Shown here: in pieces, positions 23,219-32,379 of the stretch
How the letters are laid out: every line of letters starts with the position of its first letter
Position numbering within the stretch: position 1 is the stretch's first letter
Assembly: GCA_027335345.1 (NCBI GenBank)
Contig: DAHWOF010000232.1
Span: 1-32,883 of the forward strand
Reading direction: 5' to 3'
Source: Granulicella sp.
GTDB lineage: Bacteria; Acidobacteriota; Terriglobia; Terriglobales; Acidobacteriaceae
Length of the DNA: 32,883 bases
The notes under the pieces: model-generated
The model's input: only the letters and a program-made list of their open reading frames with translations
Databases searched by the model: none
Told to the model about the DNA's origin: nothing
Position numbers and translations under genes: made by a program

Positions 23219-24085
23219 TCATGGCAGCGCGTAGAACTCCATGGCATTGCCGCCAAAGATCCTCTGCTTCTCCTCCGGACGAAATGCCGCAAAGTACTGC
23301 CGCAGCACCGCCCACCACCGGGAGTAGCTCGCAGCCGTCAGACACACGGGCCAGTCTGATCCTGCCAGGAGCCGTTCCACCCCAAAGGCCTCCACACAGA
23401 CATCCATGAAGGGGCGCAGATCCCCCGGCGTCCAGCGCTCCCAGTCGGCCTCCGTCACGAAGCCGGAGACCTTGCAGACCACATTCTCGCGCTTGGCCAA
23501 CTCGCGCAGATGGGTTCCCCATGGTTCCAGCTCAGCGGCGGCGATCCGCGGCTTGGCCGCATGGTCCAGCACAAATCGCTGCCGGGGATGCGCATCCACA
23601 AACCGGATGGCCTCCTGCAACTGGTTCTCATAGATCAGCACGTCGTAGGTCAGGTTTCGTTCCGCAAGCTGCCGCACGCCGCGGTTGAAGCGCTCATCGT
23701 CCAGAAACCCGGCCGGCTTGCCCTGAGCGATCTCACGAAAACCCACCAGCCGCCGCTCCTCGCTCCAGCCGTCCAGCACCGCAGTGAGATCGTCCGCAGC
23801 CAGCGGCGCCCACCCCACCACTCCCCGTATCATCGGCGAGGACCGCGCACACTCCAGCAGCCAGTTCGTCTCCTCCACCGTCTCTCTGGCCTGCACGGCA
23901 ACCGTTCCCTGGACCCCCGCTCCTCTAATCTCCTGCTCCAGCTCGGCAGGAAGAAAATCCCGCCGCAGCGCCGCCATGGCGTCATTGATCCAGCCATACT
24001 CCGGCGCACGGTAGCGCCAGAGATGATGATGAGCATCGATCGTCAAACCAGCCCGGCCCGCTTGCCCATCCTGCTCGTTCGCCAT
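23219..24085 (-). CDS. Amidohydrolase-2 family protein, L-fuconolactonase-like
   Basis: A 288-residue TIM-barrel hydrolase of the COG3618 group, which includes L-fuconolactonase and other sugar lactonases. Metal-site motifs are DAHHHLWRY at 17-25, FVLDHAAKPRI with a further His, and GSDWPVC with the late Asp. The partial motif VGFREIAQG is also characteristic. There is no signal peptide, so it is cytoplasmic. GGGAGGG stands about 9 bases before the ATG. In this family members open sugar lactones in catabolic pathways; the actual substrate is unknown and no other fucose or rhamnose gene is nearby. Confidence 0.85.
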   Translation of the reverse strand: MANEQDGQAGRAGLTIDAHHHLWRYRAPEYGWINDAMAALRRDFLPAELEQEIRGAGVQGTVAVQARETVEETNWLLECARSSPMIRGVVGWAPLAADDLTAVLDGWSEERRLVGFREIAQGKPAGFLDDERFNRGVRQLAERNLTYDVLIYENQLQEAIRFVDAHPRQRFVLDHAAKPRIAAAELEPWGTHLRELAKRENVVCKVSGFVTEADWERWTPGDLRPFMDVCVEAFGVERLLAGSDWPVCLTAASYSRWWAVLRQYFAAFRPEEKQRIFGGNAMEFYALP

Positions 24086-24124
24086 GGTTCAGAACCCTCC
24101 CGAACACTGTCTCTGCCTGGAGTC

Positions 24125-24240
24125 TAGAGCATTTCTCCTATTGTTGGGTATCCCGGAACGGGCGCGCGGTGGCGTTTTCTTTGGTGGAAAACGCCCATCG
24201 GTGTCGAGACCCCAGCTACACCAACAGGAGAAATGCTCTA
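24125..24240. repeat. Palindromic interspersed element (MITE/REP-like)
   Basis: Outer arms TAGAGCATTTCTCCT (24125-24139) and its exact complement (24226-24240) bound a 116-base unit. The pairing continues imperfectly inward through GTTGG/CCAAC. Inside, GGCGTTTTC (24171-24179) and GAAAACGCC (24187-24195) form a perfect 9-bp hairpin. There is no open reading frame. A diverged relative is at 6790-6918. It lies between divergent genes and could fold into a long cruciform or RNA hairpin. Confidence 0.75.
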
Positions 24241-24284
24241 CCGCAGAATCGCAACCTCTCACCGAACCCTCCCTGCGCCCTGGC

Positions 24285-24309
24285 CCCGGGAAGATGAAAG
24301 CGTCCCGGG
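24285..24309. repeat. Inverted repeat upstream of the hexosaminidase gene
   Basis: CCCGGGA (24285-24291) and TCCCGGG (24303-24309) pair perfectly around 11 bases, 58 bases before the GH20 start. It could be an operator or a leader hairpin. No promoter hexamers are evident nearby. Confidence 0.35.
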
Positions 24310-24366
24310 CGGTCCAGCGGGCTTCCAGCCCCATCGCGCCCCGGTCCGGTGATGTACCGTAACTCT

Positions 24367-26595
24367 ATGCCATCTCCTGCTCCAGCCATGCCCGCACTCT
24401 GCGCGGCGCTTCTCTCGGCTCTCTTGGCTCCCTTGGCTCCCATAGCCTCTGCTCAATCCACCCTTCACCTGATCCCGATGCCGCGGCAGATTGCCAACGT
24501 CCAGGTGATACCGGTCAACTCGGTCACGGTCCTCTGCGCCGCCTGTTCTTCCCAGGACGCTTTCACCGCCGGCGACCTGACTCAGACACTCAAAGACCGC
24601 GGAGTCCCAACTGGTCGGGGCTTGCGCATCGTCCTCCATCGGCTCTCTCACTACCCTGATTCCAGCTTCACGGCAGAGATGCGCGCCGAAGGCTATACCA
24701 TCCGCTACGCGCACCGCACGCTGACCTTGACCGGCGCAACCAGCGCCGGCCTGTTCTATGCCGCGCAGACCACCAAGCAGATGTTCGAGCGCCTGCCCTC
24801 CGGCGTGGTGCTGCACGCTGCGGACATCCACGACTGGCCTGCGATGCGCTACCGTGGCCTGCACGACGACCTTTCGCGCGGTCCAGTGGATACGCTGGCG
24901 TTTCAGATGAAGTTGATCCGCACCCTGGCGGCCTACAAGATCAACGTCTACTCACCGTACTTTGAAGATACCCAGCAGTACGCCTCCAACCCCTTGCCTG
25001 CGCCTCCGCAGGGGAGCATCTCCGCCGCGGATGCCCGTCAGTTAGTGGCCTACGCGCAGAAGTACCACATCACCGTGATCCCGGAGCAGGAAGCCATCGG
25101 GCACCTGAACAACCTGCTCCTCTGGGAGACTTATGCGGACGTCGCGGAGACGCCCCATGGAGCGGTGCTCGCCCCTGGCCAGCCCGGATCGATTCCGCTG
25201 ATCGATCAGATCTTCCAGGAACTCGCTCAGCTCTACCCCGGCCCTTTCCTGCATATCGGCGGCGACGAGACCTACGACCTGGGCATCGGACGCACCCGCG
25301 CTCAGGTGGACGCACAGGGCCTGGGCGCCGTCTACATCGATTACCTCAAGCAGATTGTCACCAGCCTGGAGCCATTGCATCGCAAGATTCTCTTCTGGGG
25401 CGACATCGCCCAAAGCGATCCCGAGCTGTTGAAGGCTCTTCCTCCGCAGATCAAGCGTCAGCTCATCGCCGTAGCCTGGGGATACTCTCCCAACCCGCAC
25501 GGATTCCTACGCGTGCTCCGACCCTACACCGAAGCCGGGATTCCGGTCTGGGTTGCGCCCGCCATCAACAACTACCGCCAGGTGTGGCCCAACCAGCAGT
25601 TGGCGCTCGAAGACATCCAGGAGTTCACCCGCGACGGCCAGCGCTACGGAGCCACCGGACAGCTCAACACCCTATGGAACGACGACGGCGAATCGCTGGC
25701 CAACATGAACTGGTATGGAATCCTCTTTGGCGCAGCCGCTGCCTGGCAGCACGGCAGATCTTCCATCACCACGTTTCAGGACAGCTTCGCTCAAGTCTTC
25801 CTGGGAGACCCCCTGGGGCTGCTGAACCAGGCGCAGGATGAGCTGACCAACGCCATGACGCTGCTGCATGACAACAAGGTGATCGCCGCCACCGAGGGCT
25901 CCGACGGCCTGTTCTGGCTCGATCCTTGGTCCAGCGATGGGCAGGTGGTCGCCGCAAGGATGCGGCCCATCAACTCTGCGCTGCGGCTATACGCTGAGCA
26001 CGCGCTCACCCTCATCGCCCAAGCCAAAGCGCAGGAACCCAACCTGCGCCAGCCGGATGCCATCTCGGCGATGGAGTTCGGCGCCCGGCGGATCGACTTT
26101 CTCGGCCTTAAATTCCAGCTCGCCGATGAGATGGCCTCCGAGTACGCCCAGGCGCAGGCCACGCTTCAAACCTTGCAGACCAACCCCAGCGCTCCCCGGC
26201 CCAGGCCCTCCGTTCCGGCTCTGCTCTCCGATATCAACGGCGTCAACGGACGCCTCCAGGACATCATCGACATCTACTCCCGGCTGCGCGACATGTACGC
26301 CGAACAGTGGAACAAGACGTACCAGCCGGATGGACTCCGGCCCGTGCTGGAGCACTACGACTACACCATCGGCCAGTGGTACGCTCGCGTCGACAAGGTG
26401 CGCAGCGCTCAACGCCAGTGGAGTCACTCCCGAACGCTGCCTCCAGCAGCCGACCTGGGCATTCCACCACCGCCGCAGCCCCAGCCCGCTCCAACGCAGT
26501 CTCCCGCGCCAACTCCATCCCCAACTCCGCCTCCGAGTCTGCCTCCAAGTCCGGCCCAGACACCGGCCGCCCAAGCCACCGCGCCAACCCGCTAG
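24367..26595 (+). CDS. Secreted GH20 beta-N-acetylhexosaminidase
   Basis: A 742-residue glycoside hydrolase of family GH20. A Sec signal peptide (ALCAALLSALLAPLAPIASA) precedes LHLIPMPRQI. The family's N-terminal domain is seen in GYTIRYAHRTLTLTGATSAGLFYAAQT. The catalytic barrel follows, with AMRYRGLHDDLSRGP, VIPEQEAIGHLNN and the Asp-Glu pair of FLHIGGDETYD (D300, E301). Such enzymes release terminal GlcNAc by substrate-assisted catalysis. The last 45 or so residues are almost only Pro, Gln, Ala, Ser and Thr, a flexible tail. The start is uncertain: ATG 24367 is chosen, with GTG 24349, ATG 24352 and ATG 24388 also possible and no clear ribosome site. The gene ends 12 bases before the symporter-muramidase gene and is surely co-transcribed with it. 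GlcNAc from peptidoglycan or chitin fragments is the likely product. Confidence 0.88.
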   Translation: MPSPAPAMPALCAALLSALLAPLAPIASAQSTLHLIPMPRQIANVQVIPVNSVTVLCAACSSQDAFTAGDLTQTLKDRGVPTGRGLRIVLHRLSHYPDSSFTAEMRAEGYTIRYAHRTLTLTGATSAGLFYAAQTTKQMFERLPSGVVLHAADIHDWPAMRYRGLHDDLSRGPVDTLAFQMKLIRTLAAYKINVYSPYFEDTQQYASNPLPAPPQGSISAADARQLVAYAQKYHITVIPEQEAIGHLNNLLLWETYADVAETPHGAVLAPGQPGSIPLIDQIFQELAQLYPGPFLHIGGDETYDLGIGRTRAQVDAQGLGAVYIDYLKQIVTSLEPLHRKILFWGDIAQSDPELLKALPPQIKRQLIAVAWGYSPNPHGFLRVLRPYTEAGIPVWVAPAINNYRQVWPNQQLALEDIQEFTRDGQRYGATGQLNTLWNDDGESLANMNWYGILFGAAAAWQHGRSSITTFQDSFAQVFLGDPLGLLNQAQDELTNAMTLLHDNKVIAATEGSDGLFWLDPWSSDGQVVAARMRPINSALRLYAEHALTLIAQAKAQEPNLRQPDAISAMEFGARRIDFLGLKFQLADEMASEYAQAQATLQTLQTNPSAPRPRPSVPALLSDINGVNGRLQDIIDIYSRLRDMYAEQWNKTYQPDGLRPVLEHYDYTIGQWYARVDKVRSAQRQWSHSRTLPPAADLGIPPPPQPQPAPTQSPAPTPSPTPPPSLPPSPAQTPAAQATAPTR

Positions 26596-26607
26596 CAGGA
26601 GATTCCC

Positions 26608-29600
26608 TTGTCCGGTATCCACGTTGCATCCCTGGCCGCAGCCCTTCTGCAACCTGCCGGCCCGCATCGCCTGGGAGCCTTTGACGTCGCCCTCGTCGCC
26701 ATCTACCTGGTGGGAATCACCCTCTTCGGCCTGCGCTTCCGCAAGCTCTCCGCGACCGGAGCTCCCGCGGACCGCTCCCTGCGCAGCTACTTCCTGGCCA
26801 ACAACACCATCCCCTGGTGGGCCATCTCACTCTCCATCGTCTCCGCAGAGACCTCCACACTCACCATCATCTCCATCCCCGGCGTCGCCTTTGCCGGCAA
26901 CTTCGGCTTCCTCCAGGTCGTCATCGGCTACATGATCGGCCGTATCGTCGTTGCCATTTTCTTTCTGCCCCGCTACTTCGCCGGCCGGATGCTCACCGCC
27001 TACCAGCTCATCGGCCAGCGTTTTGGACCGGCGCTCTACAAAGTCACCGCCGGCCTGTTTCTGGTCATGCGTGCGGCTGCTGAAGGGGTGCGCGTCTTCG
27101 CCATCGCCATCGTCGTCGCCATCGCCATCGGAACCCGCGACCTGCTCTCCATCGGCATCATCTCCGCCCTCACCCTGCTCTACACCTTTGAAGGCGGAAT
27201 GGCCGCCGTCATCTGGACCGACGTCGTGCAGATGGCCATCTACTTCGGCGGCACCCTGGTCGCGCTGCTCACACTCGGCTCCCACGTCCAAGGCGGCTGG
27301 GCCACCATCCACACCGTAGCCTCCGCCGCCGGCCGCTTTCACATGCTCAACTTCACCTTCAACCTCACCACCGCCTACACCTTCTGGGCTGGGCTGCTGG
27401 GCGGAGCCTTCCTCACCATGGCCTCCCACGGCACCGATCAGTTGATGGTGCAGCGGATGCTGGCAGCGCGCAACCTGCGCGAGTCCCAACTCGCTCTGCT
27501 TAGCTCCGGCGTGGTGATCTTCTTGCAATTCGCTCTCTTCCTGCTCATCGGCGCGGGGCTCTACGTCTTCTACGCACAACATCAGGCGGTCTTCTCCAGC
27601 GCCGACCATATCTTCCCCACCTTCATCGTCCGGGAGATGCCCCCCGGCATCGCCGGCCTGCTGGTCGCAGCCATCCTCGCCGCGGCCATGTCCAACCTCT
27701 CCGCCGCCCTCAACGGCCTCTCCTCCACCACCGTCGTGGACTTCTACGTCCCCCTGCGGCCCAACGCAGATCATCGCGAGCGCGCCCTCGTCAGCAAGTC
27801 CTCCACCGTCTTCTGGGCGCTGGTGCTCTACGCCATCGCAGCCTATGCAGCTCTGGTAGGCGGCAAAGGACACGTGGTCGTCATCGGCCTCTCCATCGCC
27901 TCCGTGGCCTACGGCTCTCTGCTCGGCGTCTTTCTGCTCGGAACGCTCACCCGCTTCGCTACCCAGACCGGCGCAATCACAGGCATGATCTTCGGCTTGC
28001 TTCTCAACCTCTGGCTTTGGCAAGGAGTCTTCCCCATGCATCTCGGTCCCATCACCGTACCGCCCGTCGCCTGGACCTGGTATGTGCTCGTCGGCGCTGC
28101 CGCAACCTTCTTCGTCGGGGCGCTGGTCAGCCTCCTCACGGGCAACTCACCCTTCCGCCGCAAGACGGCCCACTCCGTCTCCAGTTCCATCGCCAGCTCC
28201 ATCGCCCTCACCGCCGCGCTGCTCGCCCTGCCCCTGCTGAGCGCGGGCCCCTGCCACGCCCAGACCCCGCCGGCCAACGCCGCCGCCCACTCCCACGCCC
28301 CAGACTTCAGCCTCGTCTCGCGTCTCATCAACGATGCCGTCGTCACCCACCAGCCGCCGGGAGTTGCGCTGGTCATCGGGCACAACGGACACGTGGTCTT
28401 TCAGCATGCCTACGGAGACCGCAAGCTGGCCGGAGAGCCAGGGCTGGACGGCCAGCCTTCGCCAGCGCTGCCCATGACCATGGACACCATCTTTGACATG
28501 GCCTCGCTCAGCAAGTGCCTCAGCACCGCCACCGCCATCATGCAGCTCTATGAGCAGGGCAAGCTGCGCTTTGACGACCCGGTAGAGAAGTATCTTCCCG
28601 AGTTCAACCCCCGGCACGACCCGGTGCGCGCCCAGGTCACCATCCGCATGCTCCTCACTCACACCTCCGGCGAGCCCGGCGACGTCACCATGAGATCCCC
28701 CTGGGGGCTGGCCGCGCCCGACTTCGCCGCGGGCCTCCACCGGGCCTTCACCACGCCGCTGATCTCCGCACCCGGCGCCGTCTTTCGCTACTCGGACGTC
28801 AACTTCATCCTGCTCGGGTACATGGTGCAGCGGCTCAGCGGAGAGCCGCTGGAGGTCTACGCCCAGCAGCACATCTTCACGCGGCTCGGCATGACCCACA
28901 CCCGCTATCTCCCCCTGGCCCGGGCCTGCGGAGCGTACCAGATCTATGGCGCGGCCATCGGACTCGCCCCTGGCGCCAATCCCTCCCACGCCTGCAAGCC
29001 CGGAGACTGGAACGTCTCCCTGCTGCGCCAGATCGCGCCCACCGCTCACGATGACGAGGGCAGCGCGCAGACCAACCCGGACTACAACCGCCTGCTGTGG
29101 GGCTCGGTCGATGATCCCTCCACCCGCCGCATGGGCGGCGTCGCCGGCCACGCCGGCGTCTTCTCCACCGCTCAGGACGTCGCCCTCTTCGCCCAGGCGC
29201 TGCTCGATCGCCTCGCCGGCCGGCCCAGCCGCTTTCCCCTCAAGCGCTCCACGCTGGAGCTGATGATCGCGCCCCAGCAGCCCGGCCACACGCCAGACCA
29301 GCTCGCGGAGGCCAATCAGGCCCAGCGCGCGGCCATCGCCGCAGGCGAAGCGCCAGCCGCGCCCGGTCTGGCGCCGCACTATCCCTCCGTCCAACATCAG
29401 AACCTGCGCGGCTTTGGCTGGGACATCGACAGCGGCTTCTCCAAGCCCCGCGGCGTGGTCTTCCCCGTCGGCAGCTTCGGCCATACCGGTTACACCGGCA
29501 CCACGCTGTGGATCGATCCCGGCTCAGACACCTACATCGTTCTGCTGGCCAACGCGATTCATCCCCGCGGCAACCCTCCCATCTCCAACCTGCGCGGCCA

Positions 29601-30954
29601 GGTGGCCACCGCTACCGCAGAGGCCCTGGGGCTCTACCATCCGCCTGACTCCAGCTCGCCGGCCGAGTGCGGCGACCCCAACCTCTTCTGCGCGCCCGCT
29701 TCCGGCGCAGGCCGGCAGGCCGCAGCCACCGGCGACACCCTCACCGGAATCGACGTCGTCCAGCAGCAGCACTTCGCTCCCTTCCTCAACCTGGCCAAAG
29801 ATCTCGGCCATCCCCCGGTGCTGGGCGTGCTCACCAATCAGACCGGCATTGACAGCAACCGCCGCTCGACCATCGCCATCCTTGCCAATGACCTGCCCAA
29901 GGGAGTTCCCGGAGCGAAGCTGGCCACCATCTTCTCTCCCGAGCATGGCATCTTCGGCAAGCAGGACACCACTCACCTCCGCGCTGAGGTCGAGCCCATC
30001 ACCGGCCTGCCCGTCACGAGTCTCTACGGCCCCACCGAGGCGGACAAACGCCCCTCCCACGAGCAGTTGAAGAACCTCGACGCCGTCGTGATCGACCTGC
30101 AGGACGTCGGCGTTCGCTTTTACACCTACGAGACGGTCACCGGATACTTCCTCGAAGCCGCCGCGCAGGAGATGACCGTCTATCACCATGACCTGAAGAT
30201 CATCGTGCTCGACCGCCCGGCCCTCATCGACGGCTCGCAGGTGCAGGGGCCGGTCTCGGACGCCGCCTTCACCACCGGGCCGGGCGACTACATCGACTTC
30301 ATGCCGCTGCCCGTCCGCAACGGCCTGACCCTGGGAGAGCTGGCCGAGTACATCGTCGGCGTCAAACATCTCGACGCGGATCTCACGGTTATCCCGCTGC
30401 AGCACTGGTCACGCAGGGAGTACTTCGACCAGACTGGCCTGCCCTGGGTCAATCCCAGCCCCAATCTGCCCTCGGTGACAGCGGCAACACTCTACCCTGG
30501 CCTTGGCCTTCTGGACTTCACGGGCGTCTCGGCCGGGCGCGGCACGGATTCGTCCTTCTCCCTCTTCGGAGCCTCCTGGATGAATGCAGCGGATGTCGCC
30601 CAGGCACTGAACCGGCGACAGATTCCGGGCGTGACCTTCACGGCCAGCACCACGACGGTAGCCGAGTCCGCCAATCACTATCCGTTTCATGGCCAGACGA
30701 TCCCGGCCGTGCGGATCACTCTCACCGACCGCCGCGCCTTGAACTCCCCGGAGATGGGCGTAGAGATCCTGAGCGTTTTGCATCGTCTCTATCCGCAGCA
30801 GTTCCAGATCCAGAAGACGCTACGCCTGCTGGGCAGCCAGAGCACGCTGACCGCCATCAAACGCGGCGAAGATCCCCGCAGCATCGCACAATCCTGGCAG
30901 CCCGTGCTCCACACCTACCTCGCCACCCGCAGCCGCTACCTGCTCTACGAGTAG
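26608..30954 (+). CDS. Triple fusion: sodium:solute symporter / beta-lactamase-family hydrolase / NamZ-type muramidase
   Basis: One frame of 1448 residues, started by TTG with AGGAG 7 bases upstream. Residues about 20-520 are an SSS-family symporter: SAETSTLTIISIPGVAFAG (79-97) and LSSTTVVDFY, with the Na-site serine region at 372. Residues about 524-551 read like a former signal peptide (SIALTAALLALPLLSAGPCHA) and may now be an extra membrane helix. Residues about 565-1015 are a serine hydrolase of the beta-lactamase/AmiE type: SLSK (S633, K636), YSDVN (Y728, N732) and HTG (959-961). Residues about 1046-1448 are DUF1343/NamZ (GH171): VLTNQTGID, SPEHGIFGK (E1112), IDLQDVGVRFYTY (D1163). In Bacillus, AmiE and NamZ are separate enzymes of muropeptide salvage, and NamZ removes terminal MurNAc. 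I see no stop, frameshift or internal ATG/GTG/TTG at the first junction. Uptake of MurNAc or GlcNAc is inferred. Confidence 0.9.
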   Translation: MSGIHVASLAAALLQPAGPHRLGAFDVALVAIYLVGITLFGLRFRKLSATGAPADRSLRSYFLANNTIPWWAISLSIVSAETSTLTIISIPGVAFAGNFGFLQVVIGYMIGRIVVAIFFLPRYFAGRMLTAYQLIGQRFGPALYKVTAGLFLVMRAAAEGVRVFAIAIVVAIAIGTRDLLSIGIISALTLLYTFEGGMAAVIWTDVVQMAIYFGGTLVALLTLGSHVQGGWATIHTVASAAGRFHMLNFTFNLTTAYTFWAGLLGGAFLTMASHGTDQLMVQRMLAARNLRESQLALLSSGVVIFLQFALFLLIGAGLYVFYAQHQAVFSSADHIFPTFIVREMPPGIAGLLVAAILAAAMSNLSAALNGLSSTTVVDFYVPLRPNADHRERALVSKSSTVFWALVLYAIAAYAALVGGKGHVVVIGLSIASVAYGSLLGVFLLGTLTRFATQTGAITGMIFGLLLNLWLWQGVFPMHLGPITVPPVAWTWYVLVGAAATFFVGALVSLLTGNSPFRRKTAHSVSSSIASSIALTAALLALPLLSAGPCHAQTPPANAAAHSHAPDFSLVSRLINDAVVTHQPPGVALVIGHNGHVVFQHAYGDRKLAGEPGLDGQPSPALPMTMDTIFDMASLSKCLSTATAIMQLYEQGKLRFDDPVEKYLPEFNPRHDPVRAQVTIRMLLTHTSGEPGDVTMRSPWGLAAPDFAAGLHRAFTTPLISAPGAVFRYSDVNFILLGYMVQRLSGEPLEVYAQQHIFTRLGMTHTRYLPLARACGAYQIYGAAIGLAPGANPSHACKPGDWNVSLLRQIAPTAHDDEGSAQTNPDYNRLLWGSVDDPSTRRMGGVAGHAGVFSTAQDVALFAQALLDRLAGRPSRFPLKRSTLELMIAPQQPGHTPDQLAEANQAQRAAIAAGEAPAAPGLAPHYPSVQHQNLRGFGWDIDSGFSKPRGVVFPVGSFGHTGYTGTTLWIDPGSDTYIVLLANAIHPRGNPPISNLRGQVATATAEALGLYHPPDSSSPAECGDPNLFCAPASGAGRQAAATGDTLTGIDVVQQQHFAPFLNLAKDLGHPPVLGVLTNQTGIDSNRRSTIAILANDLPKGVPGAKLATIFSPEHGIFGKQDTTHLRAEVEPITGLPVTSLYGPTEADKRPSHEQLKNLDAVVIDLQDVGVRFYTYETVTGYFLEAAAQEMTVYHHDLKIIVLDRPALIDGSQVQGPVSDAAFTTGPGDYIDFMPLPVRNGLTLGELAEYIVGVKHLDADLTVIPLQHWSRREYFDQTGLPWVNPSPNLPSVTAATLYPGLGLLDFTGVSAGRGTDSSFSLFGASWMNAADVAQALNRRQIPGVTFTASTTTVAESANHYPFHGQTIPAVRITLTDRRALNSPEMGVEILSVLHRLYPQQFQIQKTLRLLGSQSTLTAIKRGEDPRSIAQSWQPVLHTYLATRSRYLLYE

Positions 30955-31030
30955 CGCCCCGCCAACTCTTCGGCAGGACTTTATGCGTACCCCCATCTCG
31001 TCTCCCATACGATTTGAGCTCGGGCGCCCC

Positions 31031-31052
31031 ACATCTCAGTTTTTTGAGATGT
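31031..31052. terminator. Hairpin between convergent genes
   Basis: ACATCTCA (31031-31038) and TGAGATGT (31045-31052) pair perfectly, with a T-rich loop (GTTTTT). It lies in the 192-base gap between two convergent genes. The T run is in the loop and not after the stem, so terminator activity is uncertain. Nothing else is seen between 31053 and 31146. Confidence 0.35.
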
Positions 31053-31146
31053 AGGTTCGCAGGATCCCGATCCGGCCCACCGATTCCCATCGGCCGGATT
31101 CAAGCAGAACGGCGCCTCCGTCTCCGCATCCAGAAACACCACCACA

Positions 31147-32379
31147 TCAGGCGCCGGTCGACGACCCCGCCTTGAGATTCTGGAAGACATGCTGCATCAC
31201 AAAGTCGGAGGTGATCGTCTCACCGGCCAGCAACATCGCCGTGAGTTCCCCTCCCAGCACCTCGGGCGCAATCACCACATCCGGCTGGGCAAGCTTAACC
31301 TTATTCAACTGACGGGCATCATTGACAGCGGCAACCGTACGAACGCCGGGGGCAAGCTCTCTCATGGCAAGAATCACAAACGCATTCTCCGCATCATCGG
31401 GCAGCATGGCCAGCACAGCGGTAGCCTGCTCGGCGTCAGCCTCGCGCAGCGTCTCGGCCGTGCTGGGATCACCCACCACGGTCTCCGCTCCCTTAGCATC
31501 TGCCGCTTCCGCCGCATCCCTCACGATACGCACCACTGTCAGGCCGCGCTTCCCCAGTTCCTGCGCGGTATTGGTGGCCAGAGACGTGTTACCCGCGACA
31601 ACAAAGTGGTGATGCCGTTTCATCTTGGGACTCCTCCGGTTAACGATACGCAGCAGGCTCCGGCTCACCAAAGGAGCAACCACTGCCGTCAGGGACGTGG
31701 CAAAGACGGCCACACCCAGAATGATCACCGAGACCGTAAACAGCCGCGCCTCATCAGTTCTCGGGACAATGTCCCCATACCCCACCGTGCTCATGGTGAC
31801 CATGGCATAGTAGAGCGCGGTCACCAGATTGTTGATCGGCGGCGTGAACTCCCCGCCCAGATAGTATGTGCCGAAGGTGGCGTACAGCAGCAGCATCAAG
31901 CCGGAGGTGACGGCGAAGAGCGTGCTTGCCGCCACGCTTGACCGGTCAAAGCTGCGCCAGGCAAGCAGAAGAACCACTGCAATCAGCAGGTAGTAGGCCG
32001 TCAACGGCCCCGCGTGGGCGTGTCTGCCCAGCACGGTGTTCGTGGCTGCGGTTATCACAAGCAGCACGGCCACCAGCCAGGCCAGCCGGGAGCGCCACAG
32101 CAATGCCAGCCCCATGATGAGCATGCCGCTGCCGATGAACAAGGACGGCAGCTTGTGCATTTGGAGATGGAAATAAAAATCTCCCTCCGCCAGCGAGCGC
32201 AGCCCGGAATACCAGTGGTTGCCCCAGTCTCCCTGGAGGACCCAGAAGCCCGCCAGCCACAGCATCAGGGCCAGAGGAACATGGGGAAACCAGACGGGTC
32301 CCCGCAAGAGTTTGGATACGCCTTCGAGTTTGATGCGAAGTCGTTCGATGCGCGAGTTGATGATCTGCGGATACTTCAT
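31147..32379 (-). CDS. kch: Kch-type potassium channel with RCK (TrkA-N) domain
   Basis: A 410-residue membrane protein that follows E. coli Kch closely in layout. Several membrane segments occupy about residues 32-230. The potassium selectivity filter TVGYGD is at 198-203, inside ALYYAMVTMSTVGYGDIVP, followed by EARLFTVSVIILGVAVFATS. A cytoplasmic RCK/TrkA-N domain begins at about 257 (HHFVVAGNTSLATNTAQEL) and contains VVGDPSTAETLREA, DDAENAFVILAMRELAP and NKVKLAQPDVVIAPEVLGGEL. It lets K+ cross the inner membrane, with the RCK domain gating by ligand. The start at 32379 has GGGAG 5 bases upstream. It has no operon partners in the window. Confidence 0.92.
   Translation of the reverse strand: MKYPQIINSRIERLRIKLEGVSKLLRGPVWFPHVPLALMLWLAGFWVLQGDWGNHWYSGLRSLAEGDFYFHLQMHKLPSLFIGSGMLIMGLALLWRSRLAWLVAVLLVITAATNTVLGRHAHAGPLTAYYLLIAVVLLLAWRSFDRSSVAASTLFAVTSGLMLLLYATFGTYYLGGEFTPPINNLVTALYYAMVTMSTVGYGDIVPRTDEARLFTVSVIILGVAVFATSLTAVVAPLVSRSLLRIVNRRSPKMKRHHHFVVAGNTSLATNTAQELGKRGLTVVRIVRDAAEAADAKGAETVVGDPSTAETLREADAEQATAVLAMLPDDAENAFVILAMRELAPGVRTVAAVNDARQLNKVKLAQPDVVIAPEVLGGELTAMLLAGETITSDFVMQHVFQNLKAGSSTGA

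Noticed and set aside
26827-28041. Long minus-strand frame antisense to the symporter domain
   Set aside because: It is a Gly/Asp/Glu-rich low-complexity translation, the mirror of hydrophobic codons on the plus strand, with no homology.
28140-28340. Possibility that the symporter and hydrolase are two genes
   Set aside because: There is no stop codon and no in-frame ATG, GTG or TTG near the junction. Only an assembly error, which cannot be tested here, could separate them.
28147-29484. Long minus-strand frame antisense to the beta-lactamase-like domain
   Set aside because: It shows the same shadow pattern; the plus strand carries the catalytic motifs.
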